Shown piece by piece: positions 36,509 through 46,604 of a stretch of DNA of 64,000 nt. Both the position numbers and the translations under genes were made by a program. The notes under the pieces are model-generated. The model worked only from the letters and a program-made list of their open reading frames with translations. It was not told the origin of the DNA and ran no database searches. Position 1 is the stretch's first letter; each line of letters begins with the position of its first letter. The stretch comes from JBIQJD01 sp044507695 (GTDB lineage Bacteria; Bacteroidota; Ignavibacteria; Ignavibacteriales; Ignavibacteriaceae): NCBI GenBank assembly GCA_044507695.1, contig JBIQJD010000016.1, forward strand, positions 1 to 64,000. The letters run 5' to 3'.

Positions 36509-37585
36509 ATGAAAAAACTTTCTGTTAAATCTGTTCGTGATATTGGTCCGCAGCTTACAAAAAACAAACATGAGATGATTGGACAGGATGGAGCGTTTTC
36601 AATCCCATTAAACGGGAATGAAACTCTCTTTTACTTTGGCGATACATTAATAGGTGAACGGGCCGAAGGTGAAAGTCTCTGGTATCCCGGCGGAAAACCG
36701 GTTGGACCGAAAGATATGTCAGGTATCGGTAAGATAAAAAAAATGATTAACAATACCGGATTAATTCTTTACGGAAATTCAGTTGAGAATGGCCTCATCA
36801 ATTTTGAATATATAACTGATGAAAATGGAAATATAATACCGCTTATTCCCTTAAATGATGATGAAGATCCGGATGAGATAAGAATCTGGTGTTTGCATGG
36901 AGTAAAACTGGGAGAAAAAATTTATCTCTTCTTTATTAAGGTAAGAATGATTGAAGAGGGAATTATGCCCGTTAATTTTGAACTGCTCGGCTCCGGAATG
37001 GCATCAGCAAAATTTGGTGATTGGAATTTCAAAAGAATTTATTCTAATAATTCTGATCTCTTCTGGAAAGAAGATGAACCAAAATTTGCATCTGCAATTT
37101 TAAAATCTCATCTGGAAGATTGGCTTTATCTTTACGGTGTAATACAACAGAACTTTGTACAAAACTGTTACCTTGCCCGGGTAAAACAATCCGATTTAGA
37201 AAATTTTAACAAGTATGAATATTTCTGCGGCAGTGAAAACTGGAGTAAAGATATCAGAAATGCAATTCCGGTTTTTACAGGTATGCCAAATGAACTTTCT
37301 GTTTCATGGAATGAATATCTGAATTGTTACCTCGCCGTTCATTCACTTGATCTTACCGGAAAAATTGTTGGCAGAACCTCTGAAACGCCATGGGGACCCT
37401 GGAGTGAGCCGGTTACACTTCACGTAGTACAGGTTGATAGAAAGATTGATTTGCCTTATCCTGTTTTAATTTATGCTGGCAAAGAACATCCTTCTTTATC
37501 TAAAGATAACGGAAGAAAAATCTACATAACGTATATAGAGTTTGAAGAATATTATCCGCACTTAATTGAAGTGGAATTAGATTAG
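36509..37585 (+). CDS. DUF4185 propeller protein, cytoplasmic
   Basis: A 358-residue protein without a signal peptide. The opening block (MIGQDGAFSIPLNGNETLFYFGDTLIGE, about 23-50) and later MINNTGLILY and ETPWGPWSEP (about 290) identify the DUF4185-type beta-propeller. The same blocks occur in the exported neighbour at 32359. Some DUF4185 proteins are endo-D-arabinanases (GH183); sequence alone does not show the activity here. Lack of an export signal suggests it acts on imported oligosaccharides or is a phosphorylase-like cytoplasmic enzyme. Confidence 0.65.
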   Translation: MKKLSVKSVRDIGPQLTKNKHEMIGQDGAFSIPLNGNETLFYFGDTLIGERAEGESLWYPGGKPVGPKDMSGIGKIKKMINNTGLILYGNSVENGLINFEYITDENGNIIPLIPLNDDEDPDEIRIWCLHGVKLGEKIYLFFIKVRMIEEGIMPVNFELLGSGMASAKFGDWNFKRIYSNNSDLFWKEDEPKFASAILKSHLEDWLYLYGVIQQNFVQNCYLARVKQSDLENFNKYEYFCGSENWSKDIRNAIPVFTGMPNELSVSWNEYLNCYLAVHSLDLTGKIVGRTSETPWGPWSEPVTLHVVQVDRKIDLPYPVLIYAGKEHPSLSKDNGRKIYITYIEFEEYYPHLIEVELD

Positions 37586-37650
37586 ATAATTTAATCACAA
37601 TAATTTATTAATAATTTACAATGTAAATTTCTTGAACTTAAGGAGATTGA

Positions 37651-39717
37651 ATGATTCCTACTGTTGATGATCTTAAAAGCGATATAATGAAACATAAATC
37701 GGGTGATATTTTTAATCCGCCCGGATTAACAAATTTCTGGGGCTGTGTGCAATCAGATATTGATATTACCGGAATACGAAGTTTAAACTTTCCTCCGTTT
37801 GGCTGCTCAGATATTATTACCGGAGGATTATTTATTGATGACAGGTATTTCCCTTCAACAGGTACGTTTATCAACTTTCAATGGCTTCCTGACAGGATAG
37901 AGCGAACCGCCGAATATAAAGGGGTAAATTATAAATCAACAACTGTTCTTCCTATCAGGAAAAAAGCTGTTCTTGTTAAACTTGAAATTGAAAACAAAAG
38001 CGGTACGGAAAAAAATATTGAATTAAAATTTGGATTTGTTGGAAGCGTTACAAAGGCAGTAAAATCATGGAATGATGCATTTCCTCCGCTGGAAAGAGAT
38101 AACAAAATTGAAATTGATAATAAAAGGAAATCTCTTCTTTATTCAGCACGCCATAGTAATGCATTTCAAATGCAGGGAATATTTCCGTCAGCTGATGAGA
38201 TAAATTCCTTTGCTGTAAAATCTAAAATAAAAATTAATGCGGGGGAAAAGAAAAATATTTACTACATAAATGTTGTTGATGATTCAATCGAATCGCTTCA
38301 AAAAAATTATGATGAAATTGCTGCAAATCCTGAAAAAATAATTACAGAAGCTAGCGATGAATGGAATGAAGAAATAAAAGCAGCGTACACTCCGGGCAAT
38401 TCACGCTTCTCCGGTTTTATGCCAACGCTTGAAACTACTGATAAAGAAATAGCAAAACTTTATAACATGGGAGTTCTAGGTGTAATTTATTTTAAGCGTG
38501 ATAATCCATATTCTGTTCTTGGCAGAACTTACGATACACTAATGCCGCGTTACTGGCAGTCTGTTACCTTTATCTGGGATTATGCACTAAGCTCACTAAC
38601 TCACGCGCTGCTTGATCCCGCTGTAATGAAAAAATATCTCGAGCACTGGATGCTGATGGATATTCATAAACATTTTGGTACCGAATATTTAACAGGCGGA
38701 CCGGTTGGTCCATGGTATTCCGTAAATGATTTTGCTCTTTTAAAAATTGCAAAAAATTATTTAAGATTTTCAGGTGATGTGCAATGGCTTGAATCAGAAT
38801 TAAAGAACAATAATTCTGCCGGGAAAGTAAAAAATTATCTTCTTAAGTATGCTTCTAACTGGAAGCAATTTAAAACCAAAAGCGGTTTAGCAGATTATGG
38901 AGGAATAAATAATCTGCTTGAATGTGTAAGCACCTATATTCATGAAGTAGCTAGTCTGAATGCAGCAAATGTTTTTAACATGCGTACAGGCGCTGAGATT
39001 GCTTCACTTACGGATGAAGAACAAACTGCGCAAAGTTTACTGAAAGAAGCCAAAGAATTAATACCTGAAATTCAAAAGTTATATGTTGATGGAAAAGGTT
39101 ACTGGAATACACGATTCCCGGAAGACAATCTTGTAGAAGTAAGACATTGTTATGATTTCATTACAATTTTAAACACGATTTCAGATGAACTATCTGAAAA
39201 ACAAAAACAGGAGATGACAAACTTTTTCTTAAATGAACTACAAACCCCAACCTGGATGCACGCACTTTCACCCGGGGATGATAATGTGCTTTTCAGTGTT
39301 CGTCCGGATCATCAATGGAACGGCTCTTATCCTGCATGGCCTGCACAAGCCGCAACCGGATTGTACAAGATTGGCAGAGGTCATATAGCATTTAAATGGC
39401 TGAAAGGAATTTCAAGAACCGCCAATCAGGGGCCTCTGGGGCAGGCACATTTTGTTGAAACTGCAATTGATCCCGAATCTGGCGGAGCGCGCAAAGCAAC
39501 GCCCGAAGGACCTTATATAAATGATTGGACTGTTTCTTCTAACGGAAGCTGGACAAATGTAATTATTGAATCAATCTTTGGAGTTAATGCCGGATTAAAA
39601 AACGGAATTTCCGCAAAGCCTGATTTTGGTGAGTTTGATTCAAAAGCTGAATTAAAAAACCTTTCTTATAAAGGAAAGATTTATCATGTAAATAAAGATG
39701 GATTGATTGAAGCTTAA
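37651..39717 (+). CDS. Six-hairpin (alpha/alpha) glycosidase-like protein
   Basis: A 688-residue protein with no signal peptide. Residues 1-220 form a beta-sandwich; residues 260-640 are helical with the pattern of an (alpha/alpha)6 toroid (MPRYWQSVTFIWDYALSSLTHALLDP, GGPVGPWYSVNDFALLKIAKNYL, RPDHQWNGSYPAWPAQAATGLY). This layout matches GH63/GH78/GH37-like clan members, but I do not recognise the exact family. Asp in FIWDY and Asp/Glu around 590 are candidate catalytic residues. Strong AAGGAG precedes ATG 37651. Probably a cytoplasmic exo-glycosidase. Confidence 0.6.
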   Translation: MIPTVDDLKSDIMKHKSGDIFNPPGLTNFWGCVQSDIDITGIRSLNFPPFGCSDIITGGLFIDDRYFPSTGTFINFQWLPDRIERTAEYKGVNYKSTTVLPIRKKAVLVKLEIENKSGTEKNIELKFGFVGSVTKAVKSWNDAFPPLERDNKIEIDNKRKSLLYSARHSNAFQMQGIFPSADEINSFAVKSKIKINAGEKKNIYYINVVDDSIESLQKNYDEIAANPEKIITEASDEWNEEIKAAYTPGNSRFSGFMPTLETTDKEIAKLYNMGVLGVIYFKRDNPYSVLGRTYDTLMPRYWQSVTFIWDYALSSLTHALLDPAVMKKYLEHWMLMDIHKHFGTEYLTGGPVGPWYSVNDFALLKIAKNYLRFSGDVQWLESELKNNNSAGKVKNYLLKYASNWKQFKTKSGLADYGGINNLLECVSTYIHEVASLNAANVFNMRTGAEIASLTDEEQTAQSLLKEAKELIPEIQKLYVDGKGYWNTRFPEDNLVEVRHCYDFITILNTISDELSEKQKQEMTNFFLNELQTPTWMHALSPGDDNVLFSVRPDHQWNGSYPAWPAQAATGLYKIGRGHIAFKWLKGISRTANQGPLGQAHFVETAIDPESGGARKATPEGPYINDWTVSSNGSWTNVIIESIFGVNAGLKNGISAKPDFGEFDSKAELKNLSYKGKIYHVNKDGLIEA

Positions 39718-39728
39718 ATGAAATATTA

Positions 39729-42545
39729 ATGATAACAGATTTAAAAATATCTCCGCTTCCTCTGATTAGAAAAGATAATCTTCAGCAGGCATTTGATATT
39801 GAAATTATTGCAGATGAAGCTGCTGGGATTCATCATGCGGGTTTAATTGTTAGAAGAAAACAAAATCAATTTGAGTTTGATCTTGGTTTATCAAGGAATG
39901 GACTAAACAGCAAAGAAATTTTTCTTCCTGAATCTGCTGATGAACAAACAGATGAATTTATTTTTTTGTTTGGTGATGAAAAGATCATCAGAAAAGTTAA
40001 CGTTAAGCCTGTAAGAAGATGGGAAATTTTTCTCGTGCTTCACTCTCATACTGATCTTGGTTTTACAGCTCCGGTTTCTGAAGTAGCACAAATCCATAAT
40101 GATAATACTGATCTTGCAATTCTTTACTGCAAAGAAACAGAGCACTGGCCTGAAGAAAGCAGATTTAAATGGACTTGTGAAGTCAGCTGGCAGATTCAAA
40201 ATTATTTAGCGCAGAGAAGTTCTGCAAAAATTGAAGACTTAATTCAACTTGTTAAAAAAGGATCAATTGATGTTGGTGCGTTGTATTCAGGTGAGTTAAC
40301 GGAGATTCTCGGACATGAACAAGCTGTGCGGAGCTTTTATTATTCCGCTGAGCTAAGGTGGAAGTACGGAATTAAAATACAAACTGCAATGCTGTGTGAT
40401 GTTCCCGGCTGTACAAAAGGATTTGTCCAGATAATGGCAAAGAGCGGAATTAATAATCTGATACTTGCTGATAATAATTTTATTGCACCCTTTCTGCTGC
40501 GCACTGACCTGCCGCGTCCTTTTTATTGGGAGGGTGATGATAATTCGAAAGTCCTTTCGTGGTACACTGATCATCCTTTTTACGCATACATTGAAGGTGA
40601 AAATTACGGCTTGTCTCAAAGTTATCTGCAAACACGGAAAAAGCTTCCGCAAAAATTAATTGATCTTGAGAAAAATGAATACAAGTATAATGAATTTCAA
40701 CTCCAATATGCGTTTGATAATTTCAGAATCGAATTTCGTCCCGCCGCAATTGTACGTGAGTGGAATGAGAACTGGGCTTACCCAAAAATAAAATTATCAA
40801 CGGCATCTGAGTTTTTAAATTTGATGAACGAAAAATACTCTTCTCAAATTCCGGTTAGAAAAGGAGATTGGACAAACTGGTGGAGCGGAATTGTTACAGG
40901 TTTTCCTGCTGAAACAATCAAATCAAGAAAATTGCATCATCATATTCCTTCACTTGAAATTTTGAATTCTTGCGTTAATGATGAAGAAAAAATCTGCAAC
41001 GCTGCATTTAACAAGATGTATGATCAATCATTAGCGTTTGATGAGCACAGCGGAAGCGGAATGGTATGGGAGCCTGAATCGGATGAGCAGCAGATGAAAG
41101 CATTAGCAGAAGGCTATGGATTTATTGAAGAACCTTTTAATGAATCAATTAAAATTGAAGAAAAGCTTTTAGTAAAAATTGCAAATCAGATTTCGAATAA
41201 TTCATCCAAAGAAAAAATTGCGGTGTTTAATACATCAAATTTTAAAAGATCGGGAAGAATAAAAATTCAGTTAAACGATAATGAATTAAATTTTTATGCT
41301 GAGGATATTCCTCCGCTTGGTTTTAAAGTTTTTAATCTGAGTGAACAAAATAAATCTTTAAATAATTTGGGTAAGATAGATTCGGATCATGCAAAAGTGG
41401 AAAATGAATTTTACAGAATCACGACTGATAGTAATACCGGAAAAGTAGTATCAATTTTTAGTAAAGAATTTGAAAAAGAATTAATTAATGGAGGATTTAA
41501 TTATCCGCTGCTATACGTGCTTCGTCCGCGCGTTCCGTTTCAAATGGGTAAATTTGTTCCTGAATGGTATAATGGTGAAGCAGTTTCCGGCGAGCTTATT
41601 TGTTTCCATGAAAGAATGTCTTCACAAACTGATTTGCTTGAAGACGAATTTGGAAGCTTCATACAAATAAAACACAGCTTTGATGATATAGTTTGGCTCA
41701 CCCAAAAACTTTATCCGGAATACAAGGATATTAAAATTGAAAATACACTCAATGGAAAATTTATTAATGATTCTGATCTTGTTAAAAAATATTTGAACGA
41801 TAACGGAATGCTTTATCTACAATTTAATTTTAACTATGAAAATCCCTTGATAAAATTTGAAGCTTCCTGCGCTGTTATTTTACCGGATACAGAACAATTT
41901 AAAGGTTCTTGTAAGGATTATTATGCTGTTCAAAATTGGATTCAACTTCATGACTATAAAACTGCACTTAATTTCTGCAGTGTGGATGCACCGCTTGTTG
42001 ATATTGGAGAAATCGGGCTGCTGAAATTCAGAAATAATTTTCCTGCTGATACACAGAATTTATTTGTAAGGCTTGCATCTTTAAATGAATTTAACGGAAG
42101 AAGCAAATCTCCGTTTTCAAAGAATGAAAATCTTAGTTTTAGATTTTCAATATCCGCAGAAAAATTTGATGAGGAATCATCACTTGAAGATGCTCATAAA
42201 TTTGGTGAAAGAAATAATAAGGAAATGTTTGCAGCAATTGTTCCGGCAGGCAATACAGGTTTAATCAGTTCTGATGAATTTTCTTTCATTGAAATTTCTC
42301 CGGCTCATATCCAGGTGATGACAATGAAAACGGCTGAAGACAACGATGATATTATTATTCGTATCCGCGAAACAAGCGGATATAGAACAAATTGTGTTAT
42401 AAATTTTCCGGGCAAAAAAAATACTTCATGTTACCGCTGCATGATGACTGAAGAAATAGTTGCAGAGTTAAAATCTGAAAAGAATAAAATTACTTTCGAA
42501 ATGAATCCTTTTTCAATTGAAACATTTCGGTTAAGAGTTACATGA
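39729..42545 (+). CDS. GH38-like glycoside hydrolase, cytoplasmic
   Basis: A 938-residue relative of the enzyme at 28927, but without a signal peptide. Zinc motif HSHTDLG with His107 and Asp109; CDVPG at 223-227; EHSGSG with His440 as likely further zinc ligand. At the place where classical GH38 enzymes carry the nucleophile Asp there is Leu190 in LYSGELTEILGHEQ. The C-terminal beta-sandwich is retained. It follows the six-hairpin gene by 11 nt and overlaps the esterase gene by 4 nt. The substrate and even the mechanism remain open. Confidence 0.7.
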   Translation: MITDLKISPLPLIRKDNLQQAFDIEIIADEAAGIHHAGLIVRRKQNQFEFDLGLSRNGLNSKEIFLPESADEQTDEFIFLFGDEKIIRKVNVKPVRRWEIFLVLHSHTDLGFTAPVSEVAQIHNDNTDLAILYCKETEHWPEESRFKWTCEVSWQIQNYLAQRSSAKIEDLIQLVKKGSIDVGALYSGELTEILGHEQAVRSFYYSAELRWKYGIKIQTAMLCDVPGCTKGFVQIMAKSGINNLILADNNFIAPFLLRTDLPRPFYWEGDDNSKVLSWYTDHPFYAYIEGENYGLSQSYLQTRKKLPQKLIDLEKNEYKYNEFQLQYAFDNFRIEFRPAAIVREWNENWAYPKIKLSTASEFLNLMNEKYSSQIPVRKGDWTNWWSGIVTGFPAETIKSRKLHHHIPSLEILNSCVNDEEKICNAAFNKMYDQSLAFDEHSGSGMVWEPESDEQQMKALAEGYGFIEEPFNESIKIEEKLLVKIANQISNNSSKEKIAVFNTSNFKRSGRIKIQLNDNELNFYAEDIPPLGFKVFNLSEQNKSLNNLGKIDSDHAKVENEFYRITTDSNTGKVVSIFSKEFEKELINGGFNYPLLYVLRPRVPFQMGKFVPEWYNGEAVSGELICFHERMSSQTDLLEDEFGSFIQIKHSFDDIVWLTQKLYPEYKDIKIENTLNGKFINDSDLVKKYLNDNGMLYLQFNFNYENPLIKFEASCAVILPDTEQFKGSCKDYYAVQNWIQLHDYKTALNFCSVDAPLVDIGEIGLLKFRNNFPADTQNLFVRLASLNEFNGRSKSPFSKNENLSFRFSISAEKFDEESSLEDAHKFGERNNKEMFAAIVPAGNTGLISSDEFSFIEISPAHIQVMTMKTAEDNDDIIIRIRETSGYRTNCVINFPGKKNTSCYRCMMTEEIVAELKSEKNKITFEMNPFSIETFRLRVT

Positions 42546-43780
42546 TAAAATTAATAGCACTGATTTTATTGGTGCAAATTTCTTTGAACTGTATGAACAT
42601 AATTCAACAAAAAATATCTTTCAAAAAATTTTTACAAAATATTGAAGACGTTGATCATTCAGCTAAAACAAAATTAACTGATGAATTTTATGAAATAGTT
42701 AAAAGTTCTGATTATCCTTTGTTTGAAAATGATTCAACTGCAATTCTTCTTTACAAAGGAAAAGAAGATTCTGTTTATCTGATTGGTGATATGAGTGAAT
42801 GGACTGATTTTATTCCGTTGAAGAAAATTGATGGCACGGATTTATTTTATCATATCGGAAAATATGAACCAGCTGCAAGGCTGGAATATTGGTTCACTTA
42901 TAAGATAAATGGTTTACCGTTTGTTGATTCTTTAAATAAGAAAAAATCATTAAATGGATTAGGTGAACTTTCTGTCCTGGCAATGCCCTCTTACATTCCG
43001 CATAATTTTTTTAAAGATTATGAAGAAGGGAAGAAGGGTGGATTAACCGGACTTAAAGAATTTACTGTCCCATCAAATTATATGGAATATGATCATAAAG
43101 TGCATGTTTATCTTCCGCCGGATTATGATGAGAATAAAAAATATTCAGCAGTATATTTTCAGGACGGATTGGATTATATACAATTCGGTTTAGCTGCACA
43201 TTCAATTAATGAATTAATAAAATCATCGGAAACAGAGCCATTGATTGCGGTTTTCGTAACTCCGCCAAATCTCCATAAGCCCAAAATTCCAAACAGAATG
43301 ACTGAGTACGGAATGAACGATAACTATGTAAAATTTTTTACCGAAGAACTCATTCAATTCATCGAACAAAAATTTTCAATCAATTCATTACCGGAAAAAA
43401 GATTGGTTGTTGGTGATTCATACGGCGGGTTAATTTCTACATACATTGCTTTCAGCAGGGCGGATATTTTTCAGAATGTGTACAGCCAATCAGGTTATCT
43501 ATCATTTAATGATGATAGAATGATTCAATTAATTTCTGATTCACAAAAAAAACAAATTAAACTTTATGTTGATATTGGCACGTACGAAAAAAATGTTGGT
43601 GCTGCCTTCCTGCCTGCAACTGAAAGAAATTTTATTGAAGCTAACAGAAGATTTAAAAATATTCTTGAAAAAAAAGAATATGATTTTATATACCGGGAGT
43701 ATTGTGAAGGCCACACATGGGGTAACTGGCGCAGGCATTTAATTGATGCTCTTAAATATTTTTTTGGAAATCCAAAATGA
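42542..43780 (+). CDS. Putative esterase, alpha/beta hydrolase
   Basis: A 412-residue enzyme of the enterochelin-esterase/CE1-like group. A hydrophobic N-terminus (1-16) is a probable signal peptide. An E-set/CBM48-like domain (about 60-150; VYLIGDMSEWTDFIPLKK) precedes the hydrolase domain (170-412) with the nucleophile motif GDSYGG near 291-296 and a catalytic His in EGHTWGNW near the C-terminus. Members remove acyl groups from polysaccharides or hydrolyse siderophores; the locus favours carbohydrate deacylation. The ATGA overlap couples it to the GH38-like gene. Confidence 0.75.
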   Translation: MIKLIALILLVQISLNCMNIIQQKISFKKFLQNIEDVDHSAKTKLTDEFYEIVKSSDYPLFENDSTAILLYKGKEDSVYLIGDMSEWTDFIPLKKIDGTDLFYHIGKYEPAARLEYWFTYKINGLPFVDSLNKKKSLNGLGELSVLAMPSYIPHNFFKDYEEGKKGGLTGLKEFTVPSNYMEYDHKVHVYLPPDYDENKKYSAVYFQDGLDYIQFGLAAHSINELIKSSETEPLIAVFVTPPNLHKPKIPNRMTEYGMNDNYVKFFTEELIQFIEQKFSINSLPEKRLVVGDSYGGLISTYIAFSRADIFQNVYSQSGYLSFNDDRMIQLISDSQKKQIKLYVDIGTYEKNVGAAFLPATERNFIEANRRFKNILEKKEYDFIYREYCEGHTWGNWRRHLIDALKYFFGNPK

Positions 43781-43808
43781 TACTTGAATCATTTGAGGGA
43801 AATAAACT

Positions 43809-44702
43809 ATGAGACTTGGGATTGATTTCGGCGGAACGAATATTAAAACCGGAATTTTTTCTGATGACGGAAAGGCAGAATATTTTTCAGAAAGGAAATT
43901 ACAGGAATTTCTTTCTCCCGGAAATTTGCTCGATAATTTGATTGAACATGCAAAACAAATAATCAAAAATTATACTATTTCATCCGGCGGGCTTGCAATA
44001 AAAGGATTGATAAACACTGAAACAGGTGTACTTGAAGATGATATAGGAGCTGGTTCATTGCTCGCTGGAAAAAACCTGAAACAAATTTTCGGAGATACTC
44101 TTAAAATTCCATTTAAAGTTGAGAATGATGCACGCGCTTATGCATGGGGTGAATATAAATTCGGCGCAGGCAGAGGAAGCAATGCAATGGTTTGCATGAC
44201 TCTTGGAACCGGCTTTGGATGCGCAGTTGTTGCTGATGGAAAATCGTATCATGGCGCTGATCCGCTCGGCGGTTTGCTTGGCGGGCATATAAGCATTGAT
44301 CGGAATGGACAGGAATGTCCGTGCGGAAATAAAGGCTGTCTCGAACTTTATTGTTCAGCAACTGCTTTTACGAAAATTGTAAATGAAAAACATCCCGAAA
44401 TAAACTCCGAAAATACACTTGAGAAATTTTTTGCATTAGTTGAATCAGGTAAGAAAAGATATTTATATACGTTAAAAGAATTTCAGGAAAATCTTTCAAT
44501 TGGAATTGTGAATGCAATTCATGCTTACGGTCCTGATACTGTTGTATTGGGCGGCGGTGTGATGAAAAGTGCTCATCTCATTCTGCCGGATTTAATTGAA
44601 CTTGTTCATAAACGTGCATGGACATTTCCAAGAAAAAAAGTTCAGATAAAAGTTTCAGAACTTGGCAACAAAGCTGCAGCGCTTGGCGCAGCGTTCATGT
44701 AA
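43809..44702 (+). CDS. ROK-family sugar kinase
   Basis: A 297-residue cytoplasmic ROK kinase. The ATP-binding DFGGTNIKTG lies at 6-15, catalytic Asp107 in ENDARAYAWGE and the zinc site at GGH (158-160) with CPCGNKGCLE (170-179; Cys170, 172, 177). ROK kinases phosphorylate glucose, mannose, fructose or N-acetyl sugars. The next gene encodes a ManA-type isomerase, so a hexose freed by the glycosidases (for example mannose or fructose) is a likely substrate. GAGGGA precedes ATG 43809. Confidence 0.88.
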   Translation: MRLGIDFGGTNIKTGIFSDDGKAEYFSERKLQEFLSPGNLLDNLIEHAKQIIKNYTISSGGLAIKGLINTETGVLEDDIGAGSLLAGKNLKQIFGDTLKIPFKVENDARAYAWGEYKFGAGRGSNAMVCMTLGTGFGCAVVADGKSYHGADPLGGLLGGHISIDRNGQECPCGNKGCLELYCSATAFTKIVNEKHPEINSENTLEKFFALVESGKKRYLYTLKEFQENLSIGIVNAIHAYGPDTVVLGGGVMKSAHLILPDLIELVHKRAWTFPRKKVQIKVSELGNKAAALGAAFM

Positions 44703-44746
44703 AAATTTAATAAACGATTTCATAACTAATGTTAATAGGTATTTAA

Positions 44747-46603
44747 ATGACTGACAGCTTACACGATCCGATACAAGACCCTTTCCTGGCACTTCTGCCG
44801 GAAAGAATGAAAACTTTTCCGCGCGGACCTTTTGATACAGCTCCCGCTTTTAAACTAAATGATGGATTAATAGAAAGCGGTTATAAATCTTTGGCTGAAA
44901 AGATAATCCGGGCTATTCCAAAAGGATTAAGAGTTTTGATGATTGATGGATTCCAGGGAGTTAAATGGAATGAGTTTCAAACATCACTTAAAAAAGAATT
45001 GGATGCAAAAAAATTTTATGTCTCTTGGATAAATATTGAGAGCTGCATGCTTTCATCTGAAGAAATAGAAGAAAAGATGAAACCTTTTCTAGGCGGTGAT
45101 GATCCGATTTTTGGAACGCATTATCCATTCGGTGCTGAAATATTTTTTGATGCAAAAAAAATTGCTGATGTAAGAATTCAGGCTGCGGTTGAGCGTGGAA
45201 GAAAAGCAGGTGAATTATTAATTATTTATGGAACCGGTGCTGCACTTGCAGAACTGTGGGATGAACTGTGGTACATTGATGTTCCAAAAGACCTTATACA
45301 AGAATTTGCAAGGAATGGTGAGATAAAAAATACCGGTGATGATGTTAAAAGATCATTTAGTGATTTTTACAAACGATCTTATTTTATTGAATGGCCCGCT
45401 TTAAATAGATTAAAGAAACAAATTCTTCCTCATGTTAACCGCTTTATTGATCTGCAGGATATATCTAATCCAACTCACATTTCAGGAAATGATTTAAGAA
45501 ATGCTTGTAAGGAGTTGAGTGAATCTCCGTTCAGGCTTAGACCATGGTTTTATCCCGGACCATGGGGAGGAAAGTTTATGCAGGGACATATGGGACTTGA
45601 TCCCGATCAGCCAAATTTTGCCTGGTCATTTGAAATGATAGTTCCTGAGAACGGAATTATATTTGAAAGCGGCGGTGAAAGATTAGAAGCCTCATTTGAT
45701 TGTTTGATGTATCTTGAATACAAAAAAGTTCTTGGTGAAAACGCAGCTAAGCAATTTAAATATGAATGGCCGATTCGTTTGGATTATCTCGATACGATAG
45801 ATGGGGGAAATCTTTCAACACAGCTTCACCCAAAACCTGATTATATCAGAAAAGAATTTGGTGAAACCATCACTCAGGATGAAACCTATTACATAGTTAC
45901 AGCAAAACCGGATGCCCAGGTTTATCTTGGCTTAACTGAAGAATGTGATCTTCAGGAATTTAAAAATGCACTTGAAAAATCAAGCAGGGAAGGAATTGAA
46001 GTTGATATAGATAAATTTGTTTACAAAGAAGAAAGCAAGCCGCATGATCTTTTCTGCATTCCGAACGGAAGTGTTCATTGCAGTGGTGAAGGAAATCTTG
46101 TGCTCGAAATAAGCGCTACACCTTACATCTTCACGTTTAAAATTTATGATTATTTGAGAAGAGATCTTGAAGGAAAACTCAGACCAATAAACCTGGAAAG
46201 AGGATTTGAAAATATCCGTCCTGAAAGAAGAGAGAAATGGGTAAAAGAAAATCTCATTGCCAAACCTGTTTTAATTAATGAAGGTGAAGGTTTCAAGGAG
46301 TATGAACTTTATAACAAACCTTTTACATTTTATAATATCCACCGGATTGAATTTGATAATCAGTATGAAATGAACACAAACGGAACTGCATATGCAACAA
46401 ACCTGGTTGAAGGTGAGCAGGTTGAAATTATTTCTCAAAACGGAAGAAGAACAAAGCTTGCTTATCTTGAATCTATGCTTATTCCTGCTGCCTCAGGGAA
46501 AATTAAAATTATCAACAGAGGAAACCGGCCCTGTAAAATGGTAATGGTATTTGTGCGCCAGGGAATAGGAGTTACAGAACCACTGAACGATCCGCTTGAG
46601 TAA
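44747..46603 (+). CDS. ManA-type phosphomannose isomerase fused to kinase-like domain
   Basis: A 618-residue two-domain protein. The C-terminal half (about 265-618) is a class I mannose-6-phosphate isomerase cupin: PWGGKFM (272-278), zinc ligands in STQLHP (Gln359, His361), Glu379, and a His in NGSVHCSG near 446. It would interconvert mannose-6-phosphate and fructose-6-phosphate. The N-terminal 240 residues resemble a uridine-kinase-type P-loop fold (LRVLMIDGFQGVKWNEF) in which the Walker A glycine/lysine loop is missing. It is next to a ROK kinase gene, which could supply the phosphosugar. The N-terminal domain is probably regulatory or structural. Confidence 0.8.
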   Translation: MTDSLHDPIQDPFLALLPERMKTFPRGPFDTAPAFKLNDGLIESGYKSLAEKIIRAIPKGLRVLMIDGFQGVKWNEFQTSLKKELDAKKFYVSWINIESCMLSSEEIEEKMKPFLGGDDPIFGTHYPFGAEIFFDAKKIADVRIQAAVERGRKAGELLIIYGTGAALAELWDELWYIDVPKDLIQEFARNGEIKNTGDDVKRSFSDFYKRSYFIEWPALNRLKKQILPHVNRFIDLQDISNPTHISGNDLRNACKELSESPFRLRPWFYPGPWGGKFMQGHMGLDPDQPNFAWSFEMIVPENGIIFESGGERLEASFDCLMYLEYKKVLGENAAKQFKYEWPIRLDYLDTIDGGNLSTQLHPKPDYIRKEFGETITQDETYYIVTAKPDAQVYLGLTEECDLQEFKNALEKSSREGIEVDIDKFVYKEESKPHDLFCIPNGSVHCSGEGNLVLEISATPYIFTFKIYDYLRRDLEGKLRPINLERGFENIRPERREKWVKENLIAKPVLINEGEGFKEYELYNKPFTFYNIHRIEFDNQYEMNTNGTAYATNLVEGEQVEIISQNGRRTKLAYLESMLIPAASGKIKIINRGNRPCKMVMVFVRQGIGVTEPLNDPLE

Positions 46604-46604
46604 A

